This document shows positions 32,920-42,272 of a stretch of DNA of 62,237 bases, in pieces. Position numbers and translations under genes: made by a program. The notes below the pieces were generated by a model. It had not been told where the DNA came from. It made no database searches and saw only the letters and a program-made list of their open reading frames with translations. Positions within the stretch are counted from its first letter, which is position 1. Each line of letters starts with the position of its first letter. Origin of the DNA: an uncultured Lachnospiraceae bacterium (GTDB lineage Bacteria; Bacillota; Clostridia; Lachnospirales; Lachnospiraceae); assembly GCA_910584115.1 (NCBI GenBank), contig CAJTYN010000002.1:1-62237 (forward strand), given 5' to 3'.

Positions 32920-34269
32920 TTAGGATCTATCTTTCCCAAAACCCCGCATCCGGCAGGCATAATAGATGATGAAAGCGACGCTGCTGAGCATCCAGGTGAC
33001 TGGATAGCCCACCATGATGGTCGAGAGTCCATGCCGGATCGGCAAGGCGATCACGACCCATGCGATACGCAGGAGGCACACTCCGCATATGGTGATGATG
33101 GTCGGGATCATCACATTTCCGATCCCCCGCAGGGCGCCGGAGAAGATCTCCGTCGGGGTGAAGATGACGTAAAAAGGTGCGAGGATCATGACCATCATGG
33201 ATCCGATCTTCAGCACATGCGTGTCTGTGGTGAAGATGCCCAGGAGCGGCCGGCAAAAGACGATCATGATCGCGGACACGAAGATCGCGGTGGCGGTCTG
33301 CATACCGGCGCAGACCCAGACGCTCTTTTTGACCCGCTGGTATTTCAGGGCGCCGTAGTTCTGTCCAACGAACGTGGTGATCGCGATCCCGAAGGCGCTG
33401 CTGATCATCCAGAAGATGGCGTCCAGCTTCCAGAAAGCGGCCCACGCGGCCATGGCATCCGTCCCAAACCGATTGATAGCGGCCTGGATGATGATGTTGG
33501 AGATGCTGTACATGGTACTCTGCAGCCCTGTGGGGATGCCTATGTAAAGCTGCGACTTTAAGATCCCTTTGGAAAAACCTATATTTCTAAGCTGCAGATG
33601 GAGCCCTCCGTCCGCATGCGTCAGCGCCCTCGTGACCAGGAACGCGCTGACGGCCTGCGACAGGACCGTGGCGATGGAGACTCCGGCAATGCCCAGCCCG
33701 CAGATCAATACGAAGAAGATATCCAATACGATGTTCAATACGCAGCAGACGATCAGATAATAGAGTGGTCGTCTGGGATCCCCGGCCGCGCGCAGGATGC
33801 TGGAGCCGGTATTGAAGATGAACACGAATAAGATCCCGCTGTAATATATGCGCAGGTAAACGAGAGAACCCCGCATCAACTCCCCGGGCGTATCCATCCA
33901 GCGCAAAAATACAGGGGCCAGGAGTATACCCAGTATCATGATCAAAAAGCTGGCGGCTATGGAAAAGGCATAGGCCGTATGGATGCCCGCTCTCACATTT
34001 TTCATATCCTTGGCGCCCCAGAATTGGGAGACGACCACAGCCGCGCCGGAAGTCAGCCCGGTAAAGAATCCCACCACCAGGTTCACCAGCTGTCCGGCGG
34101 ATCCGCCCACGCTCGCCAGAGCCTCTTTGCCCACAAAGCGCCCCACGATCACAGTGTCCACCGTATTATAGAGCTGCTGGAAAAAAGTCCCCAAGATGAT
34201 AGGAAAAAAGAAGATCAAAAGCTGTTTCCAGATGACACCCTCCGTGATCTGGTCCTGTCCTGGCTGCAT
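32920..34269 (-). CDS. MATE family efflux transporter (second of three)
   Basis: 449 residues, twelve membrane helices. FFPIILGTFFQQLYNTVDTVIVGRFVG and VVSQFWGAKD are MATE signatures, with a second half starting at FSKGILKSQLYIGIP. Drug or metabolite export by cation antiport is inferred from family. ATG follows GAGGAGG at about 10 nt. It converges on the dehydrogenase terminator and is divergent from the HAD gene. Confidence 0.92.
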   Translation of the reverse strand: MQPGQDQITEGVIWKQLLIFFFPIILGTFFQQLYNTVDTVIVGRFVGKEALASVGGSAGQLVNLVVGFFTGLTSGAAVVVSQFWGAKDMKNVRAGIHTAYAFSIAASFLIMILGILLAPVFLRWMDTPGELMRGSLVYLRIYYSGILFVFIFNTGSSILRAAGDPRRPLYYLIVCCVLNIVLDIFFVLICGLGIAGVSIATVLSQAVSAFLVTRALTHADGGLHLQLRNIGFSKGILKSQLYIGIPTGLQSTMYSISNIIIQAAINRFGTDAMAAWAAFWKLDAIFWMISSAFGIAITTFVGQNYGALKYQRVKKSVWVCAGMQTATAIFVSAIMIVFCRPLLGIFTTDTHVLKIGSMMVMILAPFYVIFTPTEIFSGALRGIGNVMIPTIITICGVCLLRIAWVVIALPIRHGLSTIMVGYPVTWMLSSVAFIIYYACRMRGFGKDRS

Positions 34270-34366
34270 CGGCCCGCACCTCCTCTAAAGTAGTAATCCA
34301 TATATATCACAGACTCTGGAAAAAAACAAGTAAAAAGATCATCTCCATGGAACCGGGGGACTTTTC

Positions 34367-34395
34367 TTGCGGTGTCGGCCCGGCTATGCTATAAT
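34367..34395 (+). promoter_or_regulatory. Extended -10 promoter for the HAD gene
   Basis: TTGCGG (34367-34372), 17-bp spacer ending TGC, TATAAT (34390-34395). Confidence 0.75.
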
Positions 34396-34433
34396 CTCCA
34401 GTAATGATATTTTCAGGAGAGGAGCAAAAGAGA

Positions 34434-35081
34434 ATGTACCGTGCTATTTTATTTGATCTGGATGGGACCCTGACGGCCTCGGCGGAGGGGATCACGAAAA
34501 GTGTCCGATATGCACTGCATAAACTCGGGATAGATGAACCGGATCTACATAAACTGGAGGCTTTTGTCGGCCCGCCCCTGTTGGATCAGTTTATGGAGGC
34601 ATACGGTTTGGATGAAGCGGCCGCATGGCAGGCGGTGGGGTATTACAGGGAGAGGTACGCTCAGCAGGGGATCTATGAGAACCAGCCTTACGAGGGGATA
34701 CGGGAACTCCTGCAGGGACTGAAGGCGCGGGGGTACATCCTGGGAGTGGCCTCATCCAAACCGATCGTATACGTCAGACAGATACTGGAACATTTTAAGC
34801 TCGCATCTTTTTTCACAGTGATCGAGGGCAGTCAGATGGACGGCTCCCGGACGACGAAAGGTGAGGTGATCCAGGAGGCATTGCGGGGGCTTAAGATGGA
34901 AGGGCAGCGGGAGCAGGTGGTGATGGTCGGCGACCGCAAGCACGATATCCTGGGAGCCAGGGACGCGGGGATCGACTGTGTGGCCGTGGCTTATGGATAT
35001 GGGAGCACCCAGGAACTGGAGCAGGCGGGGCCGGTCATGATCGCGCCGACGATCGAAGGACTGCAGCGTTTTTTTCTGTAA
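34434..35081 (+). CDS. HAD family hydrolase (phosphoglycolate phosphatase-like)
   Basis: 215 residues. HAD motif I DLDGTLT (nucleophile and acid Asp), motif II Ser in GVASSKP, motif III lysine region (RTTKGEVI) and motif IV VGDRKHDILGARDAG. The helical cap (residues 15-80) is of C1 type, as in Gph/PGP and PpaX enzymes. The substrate may be phosphoglycolate, pyrophosphate or a nucleotide; sequence does not decide. ATG 34434 lies 10 nt after AGGAGAGGAG; the in-frame ATG 34404 precedes this site. Confidence 0.88.
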   Translation: MYRAILFDLDGTLTASAEGITKSVRYALHKLGIDEPDLHKLEAFVGPPLLDQFMEAYGLDEAAAWQAVGYYRERYAQQGIYENQPYEGIRELLQGLKARGYILGVASSKPIVYVRQILEHFKLASFFTVIEGSQMDGSRTTKGEVIQEALRGLKMEGQREQVVMVGDRKHDILGARDAGIDCVAVAYGYGSTQELEQAGPVMIAPTIEGLQRFFL

Positions 35082-35113
35082 ACCCTCTGCCCAGACGGAA
35101 CTGGTTCCATAAA

Positions 35114-35884
35114 GTGTGGAGGGTGCTCTATCCGGCGGGGATCCATTTTGTGGTCGGATATGTGGTGGGGCAGGCGCTGATCTTATTTCTGATGCTGACA
35201 GGCCGGGGCATGGATCAGCTGAGCAGCTACAGTCTGGCGGCGACAGGCGTCACGGGTCTTTTGACCGCGCCCATAGCTGTGTGGCTGATGCGGCGGGATG
35301 AGAGGCAGGGGGGATATTATCGGCGGGGCAGGTTCAAGAGGAGGCTGCGCCCCGGGGAAGTGGTGTGGATGCTGCTCTTAGGGGTGTCCGTCTGCCATCT
35401 GGCGAATATGCTCCTGTCCATCCTGCAGATCGCCCGTCTGTTTCCCGGGTACGGGGAACTGTCCGAGCGGGTCTTTTCAGATCAGGATCTCTTGTCCATG
35501 GTCTTTTGGGTGGGGATCGTGGCGCCCATAGCGGAAGAACTGATCTTCCGAGGGCTCATCTTCCGCCGTCTCCTGGATGATATGCGTGTGGGCTGGGCCA
35601 TCGGGATCTCTGCTTTTTTCTTCGGGATCTACCATGGAAATGTGCTGCAGTTTCTGTACGCCGGGATCCTGGGGGCGTGTTTTGCCTATTGTTATTACCG
35701 GCTGGGCAGCCTGTGGGCGCCGATCCTGCTCCATATGGGGGCGAACTGCTGGTCCGTGGCCCTGACCCAGCTGGCGGCCGGGGAGGCGACGCCGGAACTG
35801 GGGTATATCCTGCTGCTGCTCATGGGCGTGGAGGTGGTGATCCTGGTGTTTTCCATCGTTGCTTTCTGCAGAAGACCCCGATGA
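35114..35884 (+). CDS. CPBP family intramembrane metalloprotease
   Basis: About 256 residues, seven or eight membrane segments. The CPBP (Abi/CAAX protease) motifs are present: EELIFRGLIFRRL (EExxxR), FFFGIYHGNVLQ (FxxxH) and LLHMGANCW. Members cleave prenylated or peptide substrates in the membrane, or serve in bacteriocin immunity. GTG 35114 has no clear ribosome site. The reading frame is open upstream with NWFHKVWRVLYP, which resembles homologous N-termini, so the true start could be a rare codon such as CTG 35087 and translation may be coupled to the HAD gene 32 nt upstream. Confidence 0.83.
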   Translation: MWRVLYPAGIHFVVGYVVGQALILFLMLTGRGMDQLSSYSLAATGVTGLLTAPIAVWLMRRDERQGGYYRRGRFKRRLRPGEVVWMLLLGVSVCHLANMLLSILQIARLFPGYGELSERVFSDQDLLSMVFWVGIVAPIAEELIFRGLIFRRLLDDMRVGWAIGISAFFFGIYHGNVLQFLYAGILGACFAYCYYRLGSLWAPILLHMGANCWSVALTQLAAGEATPELGYILLLLMGVEVVILVFSIVAFCRRPR

Positions 35885-35913
35885 TCGATCTGTATATACG
35901 ATTAAGAAAATTC

Positions 35914-35957
35914 AGGGAGGAGGGATCTTTTGGGCCTACTCCCTTCGGATTTTTTTC
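35914..35957 (+). terminator. Possible terminator after the CPBP gene
   Basis: AGGGAG (35914-35919) and CTCCCT (35939-35944) can pair, and a run of seven T follows after a few bases. The stem is short. The rest of 35885-36083 is AT-rich and contains a 7-bp inverted repeat (TCAGATA 36019-36025, TATCTGA 36056-36062), a possible operator for gltB. Confidence 0.35.
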
Positions 35958-36083
35958 GGGGATCCCGGTGGATATCCCGTTGATATACGTGTGAAAAAAG
36001 AGAATAAAGCGCGCGATATCAGATAGATATACATAAAAGAACGATATATTCAGTTTATCTGACAATACAGAGAAAAAATAAGG

Positions 36084-36112
36084 TTTACAAGAGGCGGAAA
36101 ATAGTTTATAGT
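36084..36112 (+). promoter_or_regulatory. Sigma-A promoter for gltBD
   Basis: TTTACA (36084-36089), 17-bp spacer, TATAGT (36107-36112), 43 nt before the gltB ATG. An inverted repeat lies 22 bp upstream of the -35 box. Confidence 0.75.
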
Positions 36113-36155
36113 ATCTATAGTGTTTTGAGAGCAAGAGAGAAAGGATGGTCTTTGG

Positions 36156-39100
36156 ATGGAGAAGACATTATACGATGCCCGGTTTGAGCATGATAATTGC
36201 GGGATCGGGGCGGTAGTGAACATAAAAGGGATAAAGACCCATGAGACGGTGGCCAACGCATTGAAGATCGTTGAAAACCTGGAACATAGGGCTGGCAAAG
36301 ATGCCGAAGGAAAGACAGGGGACGGTGTTGGGATCCTACTTCAGATCTCACACAAGTTTTTTTCAAGAGCCTGTCAGTCCATCGGCATTTTTTTGGGCGA
36401 AGAAAGGGATTACGGCGTGGGGATGTTCTTCTTTCCCCAGGATGAGCTAAAGCGCAACCAGGCCAAGAAGATGTTCGAGGTGATCGTGGAGAAAGAGGGC
36501 TTAAAGTTCCTCGGATGGAGGGAAGTGCCCACGGCTCCCGGTGTGCTGGGCCACAGGGCGGTGGCTTGTATGCCTTGTATCATGCAGGGTTTCATCAAAC
36601 GGCCCAGAAGTCTTGAGAAGGGCCTGGAGTTTGACCGGAGGCTGTACATCATCCGCCGGATCTTCGAGCAGAGCAACGATGATACATATGTGTCGTCCCT
36701 GTCCAGCCGGACGATCGCCTACAAGGGGATGTTCCTGGTGGGACAGCTGCGGACATTTTATAAGGACCTGCAGAGCGCGGATTATGAGTCGGCCATCGCC
36801 ATGGTCCATTCCAGATTCAGCACCAACACGAACCCCAGCTGGGAGCGTGCCCACCCCAACCGTTTCATCGTACATAACGGGGAGATCAACACGATCCGGG
36901 GCAACGCGGACAAGATGCTGGCCCGGGAGGAGACGATGGACAACGGGGCGCTGGGAGATGAGCTGTATAAAGTGCTCCCGGTGGTGAACGCCACGGGATC
37001 GGACTCTGCCATGCTGGACAATACGCTGGAATTTCTCGTCATGAGCGGCATGCCCCTTCCCCTGGCGGTGATGATCACGATACCGGAACCCTGGGCCAAC
37101 AATAAGACCATGAGCCAGAAAAAACGGGATTTCTATCAATATCATGCCACGATGATGGAACCCTGGGACGGCCCGGCCTCCATCGTATTCAGCGACGGGG
37201 ATATCATGGGAGCCGTGCTGGACCGCAATGGGCTTCGGCCGTCCCGGTATTATGTGACGTCCGACGGCTATGTGATCCTGTCCTCGGAAGTGGGCGTCCT
37301 GGATATCGATTCGGCGAAGATCGTGGAGAAAGAACGGCTGCACCCGGGCAAGATGCTGCTGGTGGATACCGTTCAGGGCAAGATGATCTCCGATGACGAG
37401 TTGAAAGAATATTACGCGGGAAAACAGCCTTACGGGGAATGGCTGGACAGCCATCTGGTGACCTTGAAGGAATTGAAGATCCCCAATAAGCGGGTGCCCT
37501 CCTACACCCCCGAGGAGCGGGCAAAGCTGCAGAAGTCCTTTGGCTATGCCTATGAGGACTGCCGGACAACGATCCTCCATATGGCGGAGACAGGGGGCGA
37601 AGCGATCGCGGCTATGGGCGCGGATACGCCGATCCCGGTCCTGTCGGAAGGCCACGAGCCTCTGTTCCACTATTTTAAACAGCAGTTTGCCCAGGTGACG
37701 AACCCGCCGCTGGACGCGATCCGGGAGGAGATCGTCACGTCCACCACCATCTATGTGGGGGAAGATGGGAATCTCCTGGAAGAGAGGCCGGAAAACTGCA
37801 CGGTCCTGAAGGTGGAAAATCCGATCCTCACCAACACGGACCTTCTGAAGATCAAGAATATGAAGCGCAGGGAGTTCAAGATCGAGACGATCCCGATCCT
37901 CTTCTATAAGAACACCAGCCTGGAAAAAGCCATCGACCGTCTGTTCGTGGAAGTGGACCGGGCGCACAGGAATGGGGCGAAGGTACTGATCCTGTCCGAC
38001 CGGGGCGTGGACGAGAACCATGTGGCGATCCCATCCCTGCTGGCCGTATCGGCGGTGCATCAGCATCTGGTCAAGACGAAGAAGCGGACATCCCTGGCGG
38101 TCATCCTAGAATCCGGGGAGCCGCGGGAAGTCCATCATTTTGCCACGCTTTTAGGATACGGCGCCTGCGCTGTCAATCCGTATCTGGCCCAGGACACCAT
38201 CTGTGAGCTGATTGACACGGGTATCCTGGACAAAGACCCTTACGCGGCGGTGGAAGATTACAACAATGCCGTCCTCCACGGGATCGTGAAGATCGCGTCC
38301 AAGATGGGGATCTCTACGATCCAGTCCTACAGCGGATCCCAGATCTTCGAGGCGGTGGGGATCGCAAAAGACGTGGTGGACAGATATTTTACGAATACGG
38401 TCAGCCGGATCGGCGGCATCACGCTGGAGGATATCGAGCGGGAAGCGGATCAGCTCCATTCGGCGGCTTTCGACCCGCTGGGCCTGGAGACGGATCTGTC
38501 CCTGGACAGCAGGGGCCGTCATAAGATGCGCAGCGGCGGGGAAAAGCACCTGTATGACCCCCGGACCATCCATCTGCTCCAGGAGTCCACGAAGCAGGGC
38601 GATTACGCCATGTTCAAAGAGTACACGAAACTCCTGGAGGCAGAAGAAGAGCAATGCCTCCTAAGGGACCTGATGGAACTGCGATATCCCGAGAAGGGAG
38701 TCCCGCTGGAGGAAGTGGAGAGTGTGGAGTCCATCGTAAAAAGGTTCAAGACCGGAGCCATGTCCTACGGATCCATCTCCCAGGAGGCCCATGAGACGCT
38801 GGCCATCGCCATGAACCGTATCCACGGGAAATCCAACACCGGAGAGGGGGGCGAGAGTCTGGACCGGCTCACCGTCGGACCGGACGGGCAGGACCGCTGT
38901 TCGGCGATCAAACAGGTGGCTTCCGGGCGTTTCGGCGTCACCTCCAGGTATCTGACCAGCGCCAAGGAGATCCAGATCAAGATGGCCCAGGGCGCAAAAC
39001 CGGGAGAAGGCGGCCATCTGCCCGGCGGGAAAGTCTATCCATGGATCGCCACCACCCGGCACTCCACGCCGGGAGTCAGCCTGATCTCGCCGCCGCCCCA

Positions 39101-40691
39101 TCACGATATCTATTCCATCGAGGATCTGGCGCAGCTGATCTACGACTTAAAGAACGCCAACCCCGATGCCCAGATCTCGGTCAAACTGGTGGCGGAGGCC
39201 GGTGTGGGTACGGTGGCGGCCGGTGTGGCAAAAGCCGGGGCGCAGGTGATCTTGATCTCCGGATACGATGGCGGGACCGGGGCCGCGCCGGGCAGCTCGA
39301 TCTATAATGCGGGACTTCCCTGGGAACTGGGCCTCTCGGAGACGCACCAGACCCTGATCATGAACGGGCTGCGCAACAAAGTGCGCATCGAGACGGACGG
39401 AAAGCTGATGACCGGCAAGCACGTGGCCATAGCCGCCATGCTGGGCGCGGAAGAATTTGGCTTTGCCACGGCGCCATTGATCACCATGGGCTGCGTGATG
39501 ATGCGCGTCTGCAATCTGGACACCTGCCCGGTGGGTGTGGCTACCCAGAACCCGGAACTGAGGAAGCGTTTCCGCGGAAGACCGGAATATGTGGTGAATT
39601 TCATGCATTTCATCGCCCAGGAGCTGCGGGAATATATGGCGAAGCTGGGCGTGCGCACCGTAGACGAGCTGGTGGGCCGGACAGACCTCCTGTGCGCCAG
39701 GACGGATATCCGAGCGCAGAAAGCGAAGAAGGTGGATCTCTCCAATATCCTGTCCAATCCCTACGCGGCCACGGAGCAGAAAGTGGTCTTCGACCCGAAA
39801 CAAGTCTACGATTTTGAGCTGGATAAAAAAGCCGACCGGACGATCCTGCTGAAAAAATTCAAGGACGCCCTGGAAAATGGCCAGAAGCGCAGCGTGGAGC
39901 TGGATGTGGGCAACACGGATCGGACCTTTGGGACCATGTTCGGCGCGGAGATCACCAAGCGATACGGCGATGCCCTGGAAGAAGATACATTTGCCGTCAA
40001 ATGCCACGGCGCCGGGGGACAGAGCTTCGGGGCGTTCATCCCGAAGGGGCTGACCTTAGAGCTGGTGGGCGACAGCAACGATTATTTCGGAAAAGGATTA
40101 TCCGGCGGCAAGCTGGTGGTCTATCCGCCCAGGGGGAGCCGTTTCCGCCAGGACGAGAACATCATCGTGGGAAATGTGGCCCTCTACGGGGCGACCAGCG
40201 GAAAAGCCTACATCAACGGCGTGGCAGGCGAGCGGTTCTGCGTGCGCAACTCCGGCGCGATTTCTGTGGTGGAAGGCGTGGGCGACCACGGCTGCGAATA
40301 CATGACAGGCGGCCGGGTGGTGATCTTAGGCAACGTGGGCAAGAATTTTGCCGCGGGTATGAGCGGCGGGATCGCGTATGTGCTGGATGAGCGCAATGAT
40401 CTCTACACCAAGACGAATAAAGATATGGTCTCCATCGAGAAAGTGACGTCCAAATACGATGTGCAGGAATTAAAGACCATGATCCAGGACCACGTGTCCT
40501 ATACGAATTCGGTCAAAGGAAAACAGGTCCTGGACAGATTTGAGGAGTATCTGCCCAAGTTCAAGAAGATCATCCCCGACGACTACAACAGGATGCTCTC
40601 GGCCATCGTGAAGATGGAGGAAAAGGGTCTGAGCTCCCAGCAGGCACAGATCGAAGCGTTTTATGCGTACAAGCAGGATGAGGAGGGATAA
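36156..40691 (+). CDS. gltB: Glutamate synthase, large (alpha) subunit
   Basis: 1511 residues, the normal GltB length. A short propeptide precedes Cys15 in HDNCGIGAV, which becomes the N-terminal nucleophile of the Ntn-type glutaminase domain. Then follow a central domain, the FMN-binding synthase barrel (MSYGSISQEAHETLAIAMNR, GEGGHLPGGKVYPWIA, ISGYDGGTGAAPGS) with the 3Fe-4S cysteines in MRVCNLDTCPVG, and the C-terminal beta-helix GXGXG domain. With GltD it converts glutamine and 2-oxoglutarate to two glutamates. GAAAGGATGG precedes the ATG. gltD follows after 3 nt. Confidence 0.97.
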   Translation: MEKTLYDARFEHDNCGIGAVVNIKGIKTHETVANALKIVENLEHRAGKDAEGKTGDGVGILLQISHKFFSRACQSIGIFLGEERDYGVGMFFFPQDELKRNQAKKMFEVIVEKEGLKFLGWREVPTAPGVLGHRAVACMPCIMQGFIKRPRSLEKGLEFDRRLYIIRRIFEQSNDDTYVSSLSSRTIAYKGMFLVGQLRTFYKDLQSADYESAIAMVHSRFSTNTNPSWERAHPNRFIVHNGEINTIRGNADKMLAREETMDNGALGDELYKVLPVVNATGSDSAMLDNTLEFLVMSGMPLPLAVMITIPEPWANNKTMSQKKRDFYQYHATMMEPWDGPASIVFSDGDIMGAVLDRNGLRPSRYYVTSDGYVILSSEVGVLDIDSAKIVEKERLHPGKMLLVDTVQGKMISDDELKEYYAGKQPYGEWLDSHLVTLKELKIPNKRVPSYTPEERAKLQKSFGYAYEDCRTTILHMAETGGEAIAAMGADTPIPVLSEGHEPLFHYFKQQFAQVTNPPLDAIREEIVTSTTIYVGEDGNLLEERPENCTVLKVENPILTNTDLLKIKNMKRREFKIETIPILFYKNTSLEKAIDRLFVEVDRAHRNGAKVLILSDRGVDENHVAIPSLLAVSAVHQHLVKTKKRTSLAVILESGEPREVHHFATLLGYGACAVNPYLAQDTICELIDTGILDKDPYAAVEDYNNAVLHGIVKIASKMGISTIQSYSGSQIFEAVGIAKDVVDRYFTNTVSRIGGITLEDIEREADQLHSAAFDPLGLETDLSLDSRGRHKMRSGGEKHLYDPRTIHLLQESTKQGDYAMFKEYTKLLEAEEEQCLLRDLMELRYPEKGVPLEEVESVESIVKRFKTGAMSYGSISQEAHETLAIAMNRIHGKSNTGEGGESLDRLTVGPDGQDRCSAIKQVASGRFGVTSRYLTSAKEIQIKMAQGAKPGEGGHLPGGKVYPWIATTRHSTPGVSLISPPPHHDIYSIEDLAQLIYDLKNANPDAQISVKLVAEAGVGTVAAGVAKAGAQVILISGYDGGTGAAPGSSIYNAGLPWELGLSETHQTLIMNGLRNKVRIETDGKLMTGKHVAIAAMLGAEEFGFATAPLITMGCVMMRVCNLDTCPVGVATQNPELRKRFRGRPEYVVNFMHFIAQELREYMAKLGVRTVDELVGRTDLLCARTDIRAQKAKKVDLSNILSNPYAATEQKVVFDPKQVYDFELDKKADRTILLKKFKDALENGQKRSVELDVGNTDRTFGTMFGAEITKRYGDALEEDTFAVKCHGAGGQSFGAFIPKGLTLELVGDSNDYFGKGLSGGKLVVYPPRGSRFRQDENIIVGNVALYGATSGKAYINGVAGERFCVRNSGAISVVEGVGDHGCEYMTGGRVVILGNVGKNFAAGMSGGIAYVLDERNDLYTKTNKDMVSIEKVTSKYDVQELKTMIQDHVSYTNSVKGKQVLDRFEEYLPKFKKIIPDDYNRMLSAIVKMEEKGLSSQQAQIEAFYAYKQDEEG

Positions 40692-40694
40692 AAA

Positions 40695-42188
40695 GTGGGA
40701 AGACCAACGGGATTTTTAGAATATGAGCGCGTAGTCAGCGCGGCGGAAGAGCCGAAGACGAGGATCAGGCATTTTAAGGAATTCCATGCCCATCTCCCTT
40801 TAGAAGAACAGAAGCTCCAGGGCGCCCGGTGCATGTCCTGCGGCGTGCCTTTTTGCCAGTCGGGGATGATGATCGGCGGGATGGCCTCCGGCTGCCCGCT
40901 GCACAACCTGGTGCCGGAATGGAACGACGCCGTCTACCACGAGAACTGGGAACAGGCGTACCAGCGGCTGAAAAAGACCAACAATTTTCCGGAATTTACC
41001 TCCCGGGTCTGCCCGGCTCTCTGCGAGGCCGCCTGTATCTGCAACCTGAACGGGGACCCGGTCTCCACCCGCGAAAATGAATATGCGGTCATCGAGACGG
41101 CATATGAGAGGGGGTATGCGGCCCCCCACCCGCCGAAAGTGCGCACCGGGAAAAAAGTGGCTGTCGTGGGCAGCGGCCCCTCCGGCCTGGCGGCGGCCGA
41201 CCAGCTCAACAAACGGGGCCATGAGGTGACCGTCTTCGAGCGGGAGGATAGGATCGGCGGGCTGCTCCGCTACGGCATCCCCAACATGAAGCTGGAAAAG
41301 CAGGTGATCGACCGGAAGATCCAGGTCATGGAGGAGGAAGGGATCCGATTCGTCACAGGCGCGGACGTGGGGAAGAGCCACAAGGCCGCGGATCTGTTAA
41401 AAGGATTTGACCGGGTGATCTTAGCTTGCGGCGCATCTGAGCCTCGGGACCTGAAACTGCCGGGGCGGGATGCCAAGGGGATCCATTTTGCCGTGGATTT
41501 CCTGAAGTCTGTCACCAAGAGCCTGCTGGATTCAGACCTGAAGGATCAAAAATACATCCCTGTCAAAGGAAAACGGGTGGTGGTCATCGGCGGCGGCGAC
41601 ACGGGAAACGACTGCACGGGGACGGCCCTCCGGCTGGGGGCAAAAAATGTGATCCAGATCGAGATGATGCCAAAAGCCCCGGATACTCGGGCGGCTGATA
41701 ATCCCTGGCCCCAATGGCCCCGGATCTGCAAGACGGATTACGGCCAGGAAGAGGCGATCGCCCTCTTCGGCAAGGACCCGAGAGTCTACCAGACCACGGT
41801 CACAGAATTTGTGAAAAATAAAAAAGGCGAGCTGTGCCAGATCAAGACCGTCCGGCTGGAGCCGAAACCGGACGCGGATACCGGCCGGATCAGCATGGTC
41901 CCCATAAAAGGGACGGAACAGGTGATGGACGCAGATGTGGTCCTGATCGCGGCGGGCTTTATGGGCTGCCAGGATTATGTGGCAAAGGCTTTCCGGGTCA
42001 ACGTAGACGGGCGCACGAATGTAGCCACTGAGCCGGGCGGCTATGAGACGAATGTGCCGAAAGTATTTACGGCAGGGGACATGCACCGGGGCCAGTCGCT
42101 GGTGGTCTGGGCCATCCGGGAAGGCCGGGAGGCGGCCAGGGCCGTGGATGAGAGCCTGATGGGCTATACGAATCTGTCCGTACAGTAG
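40695..42188 (+). CDS. gltD: Glutamate synthase, small (beta) subunit
   Basis: 497 residues. N-terminal cysteines for two 4Fe-4S clusters (ARCMSCGVPFCQ and CPALCEAACICN), FAD site VVGSGPSGLAAADQLNKRGH, NADPH site VVIGGGDTGNDCTGTALRLG, and the C-terminal FTAGDMHRGQSLVVWAIREGR. It passes electrons from NAD(P)H to the large subunit. The start is GTG, with AGGAGGG from the end of gltB seven bases upstream, so both subunits are made together. Confidence 0.97.
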   Translation: MGRPTGFLEYERVVSAAEEPKTRIRHFKEFHAHLPLEEQKLQGARCMSCGVPFCQSGMMIGGMASGCPLHNLVPEWNDAVYHENWEQAYQRLKKTNNFPEFTSRVCPALCEAACICNLNGDPVSTRENEYAVIETAYERGYAAPHPPKVRTGKKVAVVGSGPSGLAAADQLNKRGHEVTVFEREDRIGGLLRYGIPNMKLEKQVIDRKIQVMEEEGIRFVTGADVGKSHKAADLLKGFDRVILACGASEPRDLKLPGRDAKGIHFAVDFLKSVTKSLLDSDLKDQKYIPVKGKRVVVIGGGDTGNDCTGTALRLGAKNVIQIEMMPKAPDTRAADNPWPQWPRICKTDYGQEEAIALFGKDPRVYQTTVTEFVKNKKGELCQIKTVRLEPKPDADTGRISMVPIKGTEQVMDADVVLIAAGFMGCQDYVAKAFRVNVDGRTNVATEPGGYETNVPKVFTAGDMHRGQSLVVWAIREGREAARAVDESLMGYTNLSVQ

Positions 42189-42195
42189 ATTCTTG

Positions 42196-42260
42196 TTGTC
42201 ATTTTCGCGCTGTCGTAGTAAAATAAGATCTGCATATCTTATGAACATATATGATAAGAT
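42196..42260 (+). promoter_or_regulatory. azlCD promoter with three alternating inverted repeats
   Basis: TTGTCA (42196-42201), 17-bp spacer, TAAAAT (42219-42224). ATAAGAT (42223-42229, overlapping the -10), ATCTTAT (42236-42242) and ATAAGAT (42254-42260) follow. The middle copy is the exact reverse complement of both flanking ones, so it can pair with either. Confidence 0.75.
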
Positions 42261-42272
42261 CTGGAGGTTTTA

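Noticed and set aside
35885..36155. Riboswitch or T-box upstream of gltB
   Set aside because: No T-box consensus, glutamine or glnA-type riboswitch core could be recognised; only a 7-bp inverted repeat and a promoter.
36501..38066. 521-residue open frame antisense to gltB
   Set aside because: It is the reverse shadow of a highly conserved gene, has no recognisable domain or ribosome site, and its composition (His/Arg/Gln/Asp rich) is typical of antisense frames.
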